DNA from: Solimonas sp. K1W22B-7
GTDB taxonomy: Bacteria > Pseudomonadota > Gammaproteobacteria > Nevskiales > Nevskiaceae
Direction: 5' to 3'
Assembly (NCBI RefSeq): GCF_003428335.1
Contig: NZ_CP031704.1
Location: forward strand, 1,922,001-1,986,000
DNA length: 64,000 nucleotides
Under the pieces are notes generated by a model. It made no database searches and was not told the origin of the DNA. It saw nothing but the letters and a program-made list of their open reading frames with translations. Below are positions 1 through 9,931 of this stretch, in pieces. Position 1 is the stretch's first letter, and each line of letters starts with the position of its first letter. A program made the translations under genes and the position numbers.

Positions 1-117
1 AAGACCCTCCACGGCCTCAAGTGGTTCGAGGTGAGCGAGATCCGTGGCCATATCGAGAAGGGCGAGATCGGCCACTGGCAGGTCACGGTCAAGCTCGGCT
101 TCACGCTCGACGAATAG
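1..117 (+). CDS. Dodecin, C-terminal fragment
   Basis: The window opens inside a gene read in frame from base 1 to a TAG at 115-117, giving 38 residues. The fragment carries the dodecin-like segments WFEV, RGHIE and [10 protein letters not shown], which match the second half of dodecins, small flavin-binding proteins that assemble into hollow dodecamers and store or buffer riboflavin and FMN. Dodecins are about 65-75 residues, so roughly half is missing beyond the left edge. The tryptophan of WFEV is the residue that stacks on flavin in characterised dodecins (family knowledge). The start and regulation cannot be seen. Confidence 0.85.
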   Translation, partial: KTLHGLKWFEVSEIRGHIEKGEIGHWQVTVKLGFTLDE

Positions 118-262
118 AAGGAGTCGAGGTACACGCGCGGCTTGCCATGCAGATTCACCGCAGGACCTTCATCCGGCATGCATTTCGCGGCGCACCACGA
201 AGAGGCGAGCCAAGCAAAACAACGGCTTGGGATGCAGGAGCGGCTGGAACGAAGCTTGAGTG

Positions 263-285
263 CCCCCGAGGTGACACTTCGGGGG
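263..285 (+). promoter_or_regulatory. Hairpin covering a ribosome binding site
   Basis: CCCCCGA (263-269) pairs perfectly with TCGGGGG (279-285) across a 9-nt loop. The right arm contains the purine run GGGGGA that would serve as Shine-Dalgarno for the ATG at 293. It has no T-run, so it is a poor terminator for dodecin; a translation-controlling structure is an alternative reading. Confidence 0.4.
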
Positions 286-292
286 ATCATCC

Positions 293-550
293 ATGCCACG
301 CCTCATTGCCATCCCGCTTCTGGCGCTCTGCTCGCTCAGCGGCCTGACCGCCTGCGGCGGTGAGGCCATCGCCGGCGTCAATGCCATGATCGACGCCGAG
401 TCCCGGACCCCGGTCCTGCGCGATACCAGCAAGCCCATGAGTGCGGTCCAGGCCCTGGACTACTGCGACTCCTTCATGGGCTGGGAGAAGATCGACTGCT
501 TCGAGCGTGTCGGTCGCGGCGAAGATCCCTCGAAGCGCGCCAGCCGCTGA
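293..550 (+). CDS. Small putative lipoprotein
   Basis: This encodes 85 residues with a signal peptide and a lipobox LTAC followed by GG, so cleavage before Cys21 and lipidation are predicted. The mature part is about 65 residues, contains two further cysteines (YCDSF and DCFER) that could form a disulfide, and has no domain I recognise. The start is ATG 293 with GGGGGA 7 bases upstream, although that site lies in a hairpin. It is followed by a terminator-like stem at 566-597, so it looks monocistronic. The function is unknown and envelope localisation is inferred only from the lipobox. Confidence 0.6.
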   Translation: MPRLIAIPLLALCSLSGLTACGGEAIAGVNAMIDAESRTPVLRDTSKPMSAVQALDYCDSFMGWEKIDCFERVGRGEDPSKRASR

Positions 551-565
551 TTTCGCCCGATTCAT

Positions 566-597
566 CGCGCGCCGCCCGTCGGGCCGGCGCGTTTTTC
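566..597 (+). terminator. Intrinsic terminator after the small lipoprotein
   Basis: A GC-rich interrupted stem (CGCGCC pairing with GGCGCG, with an inner GCCCG/CGGGC) is followed by TTTTT at 592-596. Confidence 0.6.
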
Positions 598-608
598 GTG
601 GTTCCCCT

Positions 609-636
609 CTTGCATCCCGGCGTCCCGCCCCCAAGA
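609..636 (+). promoter_or_regulatory. Candidate sigma-32 promoter for groESL
   Basis: CTTGCAT (609-615) and CCCCAAGA (629-636) are separated by 13 nt and resemble the heat-shock consensus CTTGAA / CCCCATNT. The start would fall just before or within the CIRCE element. The match is imperfect. Confidence 0.4.
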
Positions 637-637
637 A

Positions 638-664
638 TTAGCAGCCTCGTGTGGCGAGTGCTAA
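638..664 (+). promoter_or_regulatory. CIRCE operator (HrcA site) upstream of groES
   Basis: TTAGCAGCC, a 9-nt spacer, then GAGTGCTAA. This matches the CIRCE layout TTAGCACTC-N9-GAGTGCTAA, with a perfect right arm and two mismatches in the left. It lies 71 bases before the groES start codon, where HrcA repression is typical. Confidence 0.85.
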
Positions 665-735
665 CAATGGCGCCATCGAAAAGCCCGAAGCATTCACCAA
701 TTTTCCTATAACCCCTTGAATCTGGGAGATTTACC

Positions 736-1023
736 ATGAATCTGCGCCCGTTGAACGACCGCGTGGTCGTCAAGCGTCTGGAAGAAGAGAAGAAGACCGC
801 CGGTGGCATCATCATCCCGGACAACGCTGCCGAGAAGCCCCTGAAGGCTGAAGTCATCGCTGTCGGCCCCGGCAAGCGTTCCGACGACGGCAAGGTCCAC
901 GCCCCCGACGTCAAGAAGGGCGACACCGTCCTGATCGGCAAGTACTCCGGCACCGAAGTGAAGGTCGATGGTCAGGACCTGGTCGTGCTGCGCGAGGATG
1001 ACATCCTCGCCGTTGTCGCCTAA
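736..1023 (+). CDS. groES: Co-chaperonin GroES
   Basis: The 95-residue protein is the usual length for the seven-subunit lid that caps GroEL during ATP-driven folding in the cytoplasm. The N-terminus [14 protein letters not shown], the mobile-loop region [13 protein letters not shown] and the C-terminal [13 protein letters not shown] are typical. ATG 736 has GGGAGA 7-12 bases upstream. groEL follows after 28 bases, so the two are one operon. A CIRCE operator and a possible sigma-32 promoter precede it, predicting heat induction through HrcA with or without RpoH. Confidence 0.98.
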   Translation: MNLRPLNDRVVVKRLEEEKKTAGGIIIPDNAAEKPLKAEVIAVGPGKRSDDGKVHAPDVKKGDTVLIGKYSGTEVKVDGQDLVVLREDDILAVVA

Positions 1024-1039
1024 GCAATCGATTCAATAA

Positions 1040-2698
<1,659 letters not shown>

Positions 2699-2722
2699 GG
2701 AATCCCCTGCGGCCGGAAGACC

Positions 2723-2752
2723 GTTCGCCCTGAGCCTGTCGAAGGGCGGGCG
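2723..2752. repeat. Dispersed intergenic repeat (CCCTGAGCCTGTCGAAGGG type)
   Basis: This short imperfect palindrome is of a kind widespread in intergenic DNA of high-GC Proteobacteria (from memory). I see only one copy here, in the groEL 3' untranslated region. Confidence 0.5.
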
Positions 2753-2779
2753 GTCCTCCACCGAAGCAAGCTGTATCGA

Positions 2780-2810
2780 CAAGGCCCCGGAAACGGGGCC
2801 TTGTTGTTTC
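2780..2810 (+). terminator. groEL intrinsic terminator
   Basis: A perfect 10-bp stem, CAAGGCCCCG / CGGGGCCTTG, with a GAAA tetraloop is followed by TTGTTT. Its loop and right arm (2787-2809) recur exactly at 24157-24179 beyond the CRISPR array. Confidence 0.92.
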
Positions 2811-2822
2811 TGCGCTACTAAG

Positions 2823-2845
2823 CCCCTCTCCCTCCGGGAGAGGGG
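2823..2845. repeat. Palindromic repeat CCCCTCTCCC / GGGAGAGGGG, copy 1
   Basis: A perfect 10-bp inverted repeat with a 3-nt loop is followed by GGTTGGGGTGAGGG. Related copies lie at 53412-53435 and 53565-53590. The rest of the 2699-2975 gap holds only the groEL terminator and the repeat at 2723. Confidence 0.75.
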
Positions 2846-2975
2846 TTGGGGTGAGGGACGCCCCATCTTGTAGTACCGAAGTCCTGGAAGGATGCCGCGC
2901 CGGCTCGTCGCCAGAATCGGTGACGCCACGAATCGAATAGCATGCCATCAATAGGCGTTACTGCTTGGGGGGCAG

Positions 2976-3971
2976 ATGAACCAGTTCGACCGGGTCTTTG
3001 CGCTGCACCGCCAACTCGCAGGGCGACGCGTTGTGCGGACCCTCGCGGAGCTTTGCGAGTCCCTGGAATGCTCGGAGGCAACTCTTAAGCGGACGATCCG
3101 CGAATTGCGCGACGTGCTGGGTGCGCCGCTCGTATTCGATCGACAGCAGGGCGGCTACCGCTATGAAGGCGAGGCTGTTTATGAACTGCCCGGACTCTGG
3201 TTCTCGCCCCGGGAGTTGACTGCACTCCTGCTGCTGCAGGATGTCTTGGAGCAACAACCGGTCGGTCTGCTGGCAGACACGCTGAGGCCCTTCCGGTCCC
3301 GGATAGAGCGCTTGGCGGCGCAAGGCGGCATCGGCATCCCAGAGTGGCGCACGCGACTGCGCCTGCTGAAGATGGCCGCACGGCCACCTGGCGAGATGTT
3401 TCTACCCGTGGCCACAGCCTTGGCGCAAGGGCGGCGCCTCAGCATCGACTATCACAGTCGCGGGGTGGACACCATGCGTCGTCGTAGGGTCTCGCCGCAG
3501 CGGCTGACGCTCTACCGGGAAAACTGGTATCTGGATGCCTGGTGTCACCAGCAGAACGCCCTGCGCACCTTCTCACTGGATCGCATCATCGCTGCGGAGC
3601 AGCTTGAAGAGGCTGTCCAGTCAGTGGAGCCGGCGATTCTGGATGCTGTCCTGGCAACCAGCTATGGCATTTTTTCGGGTCCGCCAACAGCACTTGCCCG
3701 CCTGCACTTCAGCGACCACGCGGCCCGCTGGGTGGCCACCGAAAACTGGCACCCGCAACAACGCGATCAGGCTATGCCGGGCGGTGGATTGATACGCGAA
3801 CTGCCGTACCACCGCGCGGAGGAGTTGCTGATGGATATTCTCCGTTACGGCCCGGACGTAGAGGTGCTTGATCCTCCCGCACTGCGCGAGGTGCTTATCA
3901 GCCGGCTGGATGCGGCCCGTGCACGGTATGTGGACCGTCCCAAAACGCAACTCTTGGCTAAGGAGGCATGA
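2976..3971 (+). CDS. WYL-domain transcriptional regulator beside the cas operon
   Basis: The 331-residue protein has an N-terminal DeoR/HTH_11-like DNA-binding region (about residues 1-60, including TLAELCESLECSEATLKRTI) and a central WYL domain with the literal WYL at 184-186. A conserved C-terminal extension (about 240-320) follows. WYL domains sense ligands, and several regulate CRISPR-Cas loci (family knowledge). It precedes cas3 on the same strand with a 76-base gap, so it could be co-transcribed with or control the cas operon; activator or repressor cannot be told. ATG 2976 follows a GGGGGG purine run. This is the first gene inside the proposed island. Confidence 0.85.
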   Translation: MNQFDRVFALHRQLAGRRVVRTLAELCESLECSEATLKRTIRELRDVLGAPLVFDRQQGGYRYEGEAVYELPGLWFSPRELTALLLLQDVLEQQPVGLLADTLRPFRSRIERLAAQGGIGIPEWRTRLRLLKMAARPPGEMFLPVATALAQGRRLSIDYHSRGVDTMRRRRVSPQRLTLYRENWYLDAWCHQQNALRTFSLDRIIAAEQLEEAVQSVEPAILDAVLATSYGIFSGPPTALARLHFSDHAARWVATENWHPQQRDQAMPGGGLIRELPYHRAEELLMDILRYGPDVEVLDPPALREVLISRLDAARARYVDRPKTQLLAKEA

Positions 3972-4047
3972 CGCCGGATCAGATTTTGAGCCTGGGCTCG
4001 CGCATGCTGATGCTTAGCCTTCCATTGCCGTTGCCCCGGAGTCAAAG

Positions 4048-6732
4048 TTGAGTACGGCGGATCGATTCCTCTGGGCCAAGACCCGCGATGAAGGCGGCGG
4101 AGCGCCATGTTGGCATCCGCTGCTGCTGCATCTGTTGGACGTGGCAGCCTGCGCAGACGCCATCCTTGCACGCGAACCGGAGGAAACGCGCCAGAGGATG
4201 GCCCGGTCACTGGGGCTGGAATGGAGTGCCGCACGGCCGTGGCTGCTGCTTCTCATTGCTTGCCATGACCTCGGCAAAGGCTGCCCTGGCTTCCAATGCA
4301 AGTGGCAGAACCTCTCCGGGCTGGATAGCGGCCCAGACCCGGACACTACGGTCAATCATGCCTTCGTGAGTCAGGTCGAGCTTTTTGAGCTGCTGCTCAA
4401 TCTGGGTTGGCCAGAGAACCTCGCGGAACTCGCCGCCGACGCGATCGGCTGTCATCACGGTGAGCGCGCTTCTCCAACAACGTTGAGGACAATCGAAGAC
4501 AACGCTTTCAGCCGCACATTGGGAAAGCCTGAGTGGCGCAAAGCGCGACATGCCATCTTTGACGCACTGCTGGCTGCTTTCGATCCGGGAGGGCCACCGA
4601 CCAAGGCCGCCCTTACAGGCCCCGACTTCATGCTGCTGGCGGGTCTGACAAGCTTTGCCGACTGGTTAGGCTCGAACGAAGTTTTTTTCTCGTTTGGTCT
4701 GCCGGAGGACTGTGGGGATTTGGCTGGCTGGTTCCAGAGCCGTCGTTCCGAGAATGCGGAGGAGGCGCTCGACGGTATCGGCTGGGCAGCGCGGCTTCCG
4801 CTAGCCGCGTCGCACCAGTCGTTCGCCGAGACGTTCGGCTTCGCCCCCCGCCCCCTGCAGAGCGCCGTGGCGCAGGCGCTGGCCACGCTGCAAGGCCCGG
4901 CCATCCTTCTGATAGAAGCACCGATGGGCGAAGGAAAAACCGAAGCCGCGTTCTATGCGTATCTGGAGCTGCAGCGCCGCTTCGGTCATCGCGGGTTGTA
5001 TATCGCACTGCCGACCAAGGCGACCGGCAACGCCATGTTCCGTCGTACGCTGCGCTTCTTGAGAGGCCAGCGCTGCGAGCGCCCGCTGGATCTACAGTTG
5101 TTGCACGGCGGCGCGATGCTCGAGGACTCGTATCAGCGGATCAAGAGTCCGACGGGAATCCACGATCCACAGTCGCCAGGCGATGTGCGCGCGGGCGAGT
5201 GGTTCACCCACAAAAAGCGCGCACTGCTTTCGGAGTACGGCGTAGGCACCATTGACCAGGCGCTGCTGACGATCTTGCCGGTGCGGCACCAATTCGTGCG
5301 CCTATGGGGGCTGGCGAATCGTGTCGTAGTGTTCGATGAAATCCATGCCTACGACGCCTATACCGGCACGCTACTCCTGCATCTCTTACGCTGGCTGATG
5401 GCGCTGGGGGCGTCGGTGCTGCTGCTGTCGGCGACCCTGCCACCGCAGATGCGCCGCAAGCTTGCGGAACTCACAAACAGCCAGTTACCGCAAACCGAAG
5501 CAGCTTATCCGCGGCTGACGGTCTATGAACCCACGCAAGCCGTGCGCCAGTATGCGTTCGCTGCTGATCCGTTACGTCGACTGAACGTAAGACTCGAACC
5601 TGTCGCGGCAGACCTGGAGGTGCTACGCGCAGCCTTGGGCGCACACATTGTGAATGGGGGCTATGCCCTGGCGCTCGTAAACACCGTGCAGCGGGCACAG
5701 CGTCTCTTCCGCCTCTACGGAGACGGCGAAGCGCTACGGGTAGGGGAACAGTCAGTCGGTAAACGACTCGCCGACGGTACGGAGGTTTATCTCTTTCATG
5801 CCCGCTTTCCGGCAGACCAGCGCCAGCGGCGCGAGGATGCGGTGATGCACATTTTCGGTCCGCCCGAGCCGAGCGCAGCCGCGACGCGTAGCGGGCGTAA
5901 GCTCCTCATCGCCACCCAGGTCGCCGAACAAAGCCTGGATTTGGATTTTGACGTCATCGCCACTGACCTTGCCCCGGTGGACCTGCTGTTGCAGCGCGCG
6001 GGGCGTTTGTGGCGGCATCAACGTGCCTCTAGGCCGCTGGCGGCACCGGTGCTGATTGTGGCGGGGCTGGCGGGGGATGTGCCTCCCTTGTTCGGGGAGC
6101 CTCTATGGTGGGGTGCGGTATATCGGGAAGACGTACTGTTGCGCACTTGGTGTCTGCTGCACGGGCTGCCGGAAATCGACTTGCCCGAAGACATCGATAG
6201 TCTGGTCAGCTTGGTCTATGCAGAAGGGGATGAATTGGCCGTCCCAAGTTCTCTCACTGCTCGACTGGAAAAGGCGAAGCTGGAGAGCGATGGGGTGGTT
6301 CTGGCTTACAAGCAACAGGCGCATCAGGCAGTCATCGGACGACCGGACACCGGCGAATGGAACGATCCCGCCCGTTTCACGCTGTACGATGAGGACGAGC
6401 CCGGCATTCACCGTTCTCTTATGGCGAAAACCCGCCTCGGAGAAGATTCTGTCGTGGTGATTCCGCTGTGGGAGATCGACGCCTTCGATCTCGCCGCTGA
6501 ACCCGATTTCGCACGAGCCAAGGGCTGGTTCCTACGCGCAATGAGCCTGTCGCGCCGGGGCATCGTGAAAAATCTGCGAGCCGAAGGCGTGCCTACGGGT
6601 TGGCGAAAGAGCTCGCTCCTGCGCAATGCCTACCCGCTGCTGTTGGACGCCCAGTCGCGCTGGATCAACGATGCCCGCGTGCGTATGAACGACGACCTGG
6701 GCCTGGTTTATGACAACGAGGAGCCCGAATGA
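4048..6732 (+). CDS. cas3: CRISPR-associated helicase-nuclease Cas3 (type I-E)
   Basis: This 894-residue HD nuclease plus SF2 helicase is recruited by Cascade to unwind and degrade target DNA. HD-domain residues visible are His23, His28, the His73-Asp74 pair in CHDLGK, His104, and His136-His137 in CHHGE. Helicase motifs are Walker A PMGEGKT (Lys297), DEIH at 430-433, SAT at 461-463, and the late motif QRAGRLWR. All key residues are present, so it looks functional. The start is TTG 4048 with GGAG upstream. It overlaps cas8e by four bases (ATGA), indicating translational coupling. Confidence 0.97.
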   Translation: MSTADRFLWAKTRDEGGGAPCWHPLLLHLLDVAACADAILAREPEETRQRMARSLGLEWSAARPWLLLLIACHDLGKGCPGFQCKWQNLSGLDSGPDPDTTVNHAFVSQVELFELLLNLGWPENLAELAADAIGCHHGERASPTTLRTIEDNAFSRTLGKPEWRKARHAIFDALLAAFDPGGPPTKAALTGPDFMLLAGLTSFADWLGSNEVFFSFGLPEDCGDLAGWFQSRRSENAEEALDGIGWAARLPLAASHQSFAETFGFAPRPLQSAVAQALATLQGPAILLIEAPMGEGKTEAAFYAYLELQRRFGHRGLYIALPTKATGNAMFRRTLRFLRGQRCERPLDLQLLHGGAMLEDSYQRIKSPTGIHDPQSPGDVRAGEWFTHKKRALLSEYGVGTIDQALLTILPVRHQFVRLWGLANRVVVFDEIHAYDAYTGTLLLHLLRWLMALGASVLLLSATLPPQMRRKLAELTNSQLPQTEAAYPRLTVYEPTQAVRQYAFAADPLRRLNVRLEPVAADLEVLRAALGAHIVNGGYALALVNTVQRAQRLFRLYGDGEALRVGEQSVGKRLADGTEVYLFHARFPADQRQRREDAVMHIFGPPEPSAAATRSGRKLLIATQVAEQSLDLDFDVIATDLAPVDLLLQRAGRLWRHQRASRPLAAPVLIVAGLAGDVPPLFGEPLWWGAVYREDVLLRTWCLLHGLPEIDLPEDIDSLVSLVYAEGDELAVPSSLTARLEKAKLESDGVVLAYKQQAHQAVIGRPDTGEWNDPARFTLYDEDEPGIHRSLMAKTRLGEDSVVVIPLWEIDAFDLAAEPDFARAKGWFLRAMSLSRRGIVKNLRAEGVPTGWRKSSLLRNAYPLLLDAQSRWINDARVRMNDDLGLVYDNEEPE

Positions 6733-8264
6733 GCCGATTCAACCTCATTGATGAAGCCTGGATACCTGTGCGCACGCTTGATGGCAGACGGGAAGAACTG
6801 GGCGTCCGCGACATCTTGCTGCGCGCCAAATTTCTCGCCGTCATCGAAGACCCGTCGCCGTTGGTCACGGCTAGCCTTCATCGCTTTTTGCTTGCCGTGC
6901 TCTATCGCGCGCTCAAAGGTCCTGCTGATATAGACGAGGCTCGTGCGCTGTTCCGCAGCGGCCTGCCGGCAGAGGGGATCACCGCATATCTAGCGCGCTG
7001 GCACGATCGATTCTGGCTTTTCGACGACATGCTCCCATTTGGGCAAATCCACAATTTTGAACCAAAAACATGGCGAGCCTGGACGGTGCTCGCTGCCGAG
7101 CACAACGCAGACAACGCCAAGGTATTGTTCGACCACATTGATGTCGAACGCCCATACGCGATATCGCCCGCCGCTGCCGCTCGCTGGATGCTGGCGACAC
7201 AGACGTTCTCGGTGAGTGCGGGGAAAAGCGAGCTGTCGCACACCGGCACCGCTCCGTCCGCGACCGCCGCGATGGTGCTGTCGTTGGGACAAAATCTCGA
7301 GGACACCCTGCTGTTCGCATTAGTGCCGCAAAACAGTGCGATTCTCAGCGGCGATCTGCCGCTTTGGGAGCGTAGCGCCGAATCCGTTGCAAGCCTCAAG
7401 GCAGGTGCCGAGCGCTCTATCTCGGGTTACGCCGATCGCTATACCTGGCGCACGCGCGCGATCCGTCTATGTGACGACGGCAACGGAAACGTTGAGAAGC
7501 TCGCCTTTGCTTCCGGAGTGGAAAATGCTTCGAAAGACGCGATCGACCCCATGCTCGCTTATCGCCTCGACGACAAGCAAGGAAAGCTGCTACCCCGGCA
7601 GTTCGGTGAACGCGGGCTGTGGCGCGAATTCCACTCGCTCTTACCGGATGACACCCAACTCGCGCCCGGCGTCATCGAAAATGCCACACGGATCGCACGC
7701 GGCCAGCGTGAACGTTTTCCTGCCTCAGTGATGGTGTTGGGACAGGCGAACGACAAGGCTAAAATTGAGTACTGGCGCATGGAGCACTACGCGCTGCCTC
7801 AAGCTTTGGCGGGCGATCGTTCTGTCCGTTCGGAAATCCGCCAATTGCTATCTGACGCCGAGGACGCGCAAAAGGCGCTATGGCAAGCCACGCGCGCTTT
7901 CGCTCGCGACGTGCTGAGTCGTGGAGAGCGTGAGCCCGATGCTAAAGATGTTGGGCGCTTCGTCGAACAATTGCCTGCGAGCACGTTGTATTGGTCTCGC
8001 TTGGAAGCCGCCTTTCATGACCTCTTGCGCACCTATGTTCTGGAGCGAGACCCAGACGACATCCGTCTCAGCTGGTTAAGAACCGTCCGCGCTGCTCTGC
8101 ACGACGCATGGTCGCAGCACTCCGCCTTGGTCTCGACGGGTGACGCCTGGGCGATTCGGGCCTTGGTCAAAGCCGAGGGAGTGATCACGCGAAAGCTCAA
8201 GGTCCTCAACGAATCTATCCAGAAATACGAAATGCATCGAAAAGTCCAGGAGGAAACGGCATGA
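6729..8264 (+). CDS. cas8e: Cascade large subunit Cas8e (Cse1/CasA)
   Basis: This 511-residue protein is in the usual Cse1 size range. The opening MSRFNLIDEAWIPVR is the classic N-terminal signature of the family. Cas8e reads the PAM in double-stranded DNA, starts R-loop formation and recruits Cas3. ATG 6729 overlaps the cas3 stop as ATGA, and its own stop overlaps the next gene the same way, so stoichiometry is probably set by coupled translation. No frameshift or truncation is seen. PAM specificity cannot be read from the protein here. Confidence 0.95.
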   Translation: MSRFNLIDEAWIPVRTLDGRREELGVRDILLRAKFLAVIEDPSPLVTASLHRFLLAVLYRALKGPADIDEARALFRSGLPAEGITAYLARWHDRFWLFDDMLPFGQIHNFEPKTWRAWTVLAAEHNADNAKVLFDHIDVERPYAISPAAAARWMLATQTFSVSAGKSELSHTGTAPSATAAMVLSLGQNLEDTLLFALVPQNSAILSGDLPLWERSAESVASLKAGAERSISGYADRYTWRTRAIRLCDDGNGNVEKLAFASGVENASKDAIDPMLAYRLDDKQGKLLPRQFGERGLWREFHSLLPDDTQLAPGVIENATRIARGQRERFPASVMVLGQANDKAKIEYWRMEHYALPQALAGDRSVRSEIRQLLSDAEDAQKALWQATRAFARDVLSRGEREPDAKDVGRFVEQLPASTLYWSRLEAAFHDLLRTYVLERDPDDIRLSWLRTVRAALHDAWSQHSALVSTGDAWAIRALVKAEGVITRKLKVLNESIQKYEMHRKVQEETA

Positions 8265-8776
8265 GCGCGTTCATCGTCTATTTGGAGAAGTTGAACGAGG
8301 CGGACAGCAAGGTCAGGGCGGTGCTGCGCCGCAGTCTCGCTTTCGAGCCGGGGCAGTACGTACCTGCCTATCCTTATGTGGAGCCTTTCGTTCAAGACGA
8401 TGATGCTGCGTGGCGACGCACGGCGCACCACCTTGTCGCTGGGCTTTGGGCTGCGCACTGGCGCGAAGGGCGCGGCGGCCCGTCCCTGTCGTTGGCCGAA
8501 GCCTGCGCGGCGCATCAACTGAAAAGCGGCTCCGCAAGCACCGAACGCCGGCTTATCAACCTGCTTGATGCCGACCGTGACCAACTTTCCCATCGCTTGC
8601 GCCAGATGGTCGCCTTGCTCGCCGACCAAGCCATTGACTTTGCGGCCCTGCTCGACGACCTGCTCAAGTGGCAATACGACCGCAAGCCCACGCAGAACAA
8701 ATGGGCACGAGCTTTCTATAAAGCGCTCGCCCCGATCCCGAAAGCCCCCGCCACCGAAACGGAGACCACCAAATGA
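8261..8776 (+). CDS. cse2: Cascade small subunit Cas11e (Cse2/CasB)
   Basis: This 171-residue, mostly helical protein lies exactly where cse2 belongs, between cas8e and cas7e, with four-base ATGA overlaps at both ends. Cse2 forms the belly dimer of Cascade and stabilises the R-loop. Motifs such as RAVLRRSLAFEPG and the WARAFY segment near the C-terminus fit Cse2 proteins, which diverge quickly, so position carries much of the assignment. Length is within the normal 160-200 residue range. Confidence 0.92.
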   Translation: MSAFIVYLEKLNEADSKVRAVLRRSLAFEPGQYVPAYPYVEPFVQDDDAAWRRTAHHLVAGLWAAHWREGRGGPSLSLAEACAAHQLKSGSASTERRLINLLDADRDQLSHRLRQMVALLADQAIDFAALLDDLLKWQYDRKPTQNKWARAFYKALAPIPKAPATETETTK

Positions 8777-9927
8777 GAATACTCATCGAGATTCACACAC
8801 TGCAGAACTTCGCTCCTTCCAACCTCAACCGGGACGACACGGGCGCCCCGAAGGACGCTTTCTTTGGCGGCACCCGGCGTGCGCGGATATCGAGCCAGTG
8901 TGGCAAGCGTGCGATCCGCGAATTTTTCGACGTGAAAGTGGGTGAAGGTGTGCTTGGCGCGGACGAACTGGCGGTGCGGACCAAGCGCGTTTATCAGGCT
9001 ATCGCAGACGCACTGGCGGGCAGGCGCGATGCTGCTGAAACGATTGCCAAAGCCGAGATCGCCCTGTCGTACGTCAAGCTGAAAGCAGCGGACGGCGGAA
9101 AGACGCAATATCTTCTGTTCCTCGGCCGCCGCGAAATCGCCGCGCTCGCCGAGGCCATCAATGAAAGCTGGGATCAGATTGTCGCCCCGAACGAAGCCGA
9201 CGCCAAACAGGCGAAGGGGAAAGCCAAGAAAGCCGCAGCAAGCAGTGCGCCCAAGGAAGTGCTGGCGCGCATCGAGGCGATCTTCAATGGGGGCAAAGCG
9301 GTGGACGTGGCGCTTTTCGGCCGCATGCTCGCTGACATGCCTGAGAAGAACCAGTATGCCGCCTGCCAGGTCGCACATGCGATCTCTACCCACGCTGTCG
9401 AGCGTGAGTTCGACTTCTACACGGCGGTGGACGACCTGAAGCCGGAAGATACCGCCGGGGCAGACATGATGGGAACCGTCGAGTTCAACTCGGCTTGCTA
9501 CTATCGCTATGCCGTCATCGATTGGGAGAAGTTGGTCGGAAACCTGCAGGGCGACGCCGACCTCGCGGCGCGTGGCTTGCGCGTGTTCCTGCAAGGCTTC
9601 GTCATCGCTGAACCCACCGGCAAGCAGAACAGTTTTGCTGCGCACAATCCGCCGGAGTTCGTCGCCGTGTCGGTGCGCCGTAACGGTGCTCCCCGCAACT
9701 TGGCGAACGCGTTCGAGGCGGCGATTCGTATCAAAACCGGCGAGTCGCTGACGCGCAAGTCGGCGGAGGCGCTATGCGCCAAGGCCAAGGAATTGAAGGA
9801 CGCCTACGGCGGCGAGGATTCGACGTGGTTGCTCAACCTCGCGAAGGCGAGCTGCAATGGCTTTGGCGAAGAGAAGACCTCGCTCGATGATGTGCTGAAC
9901 GAAGCCCTAAAAACCGTACGGAGCTGA
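8773..9927 (+). CDS. cas7e: Cascade backbone subunit Cas7e (Cse4/CasC)
   Basis: This 384-residue RAMP-family protein polymerises along the crRNA to form the six-copy Cascade backbone. The N-terminal stretches HTLQNFAPSNLNRDD and FGGTRRARISSQ are characteristic of Cas7e (RNA-binding and thumb elements), and FCYR-like core segments are followed by a C-terminal helix region. A lysine/alanine-rich loop at about residues 140-160 is a plausible variable insertion. It is coupled to cse2 by an ATGA overlap; cas5e begins four bases after its stop. Confidence 0.95.
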   Translation: MRILIEIHTLQNFAPSNLNRDDTGAPKDAFFGGTRRARISSQCGKRAIREFFDVKVGEGVLGADELAVRTKRVYQAIADALAGRRDAAETIAKAEIALSYVKLKAADGGKTQYLLFLGRREIAALAEAINESWDQIVAPNEADAKQAKGKAKKAAASSAPKEVLARIEAIFNGGKAVDVALFGRMLADMPEKNQYAACQVAHAISTHAVEREFDFYTAVDDLKPEDTAGADMMGTVEFNSACYYRYAVIDWEKLVGNLQGDADLAARGLRVFLQGFVIAEPTGKQNSFAAHNPPEFVAVSVRRNGAPRNLANAFEAAIRIKTGESLTRKSAEALCAKAKELKDAYGGEDSTWLLNLAKASCNGFGEEKTSLDDVLNEALKTVRS

Positions 9928-9931
9928 GATC

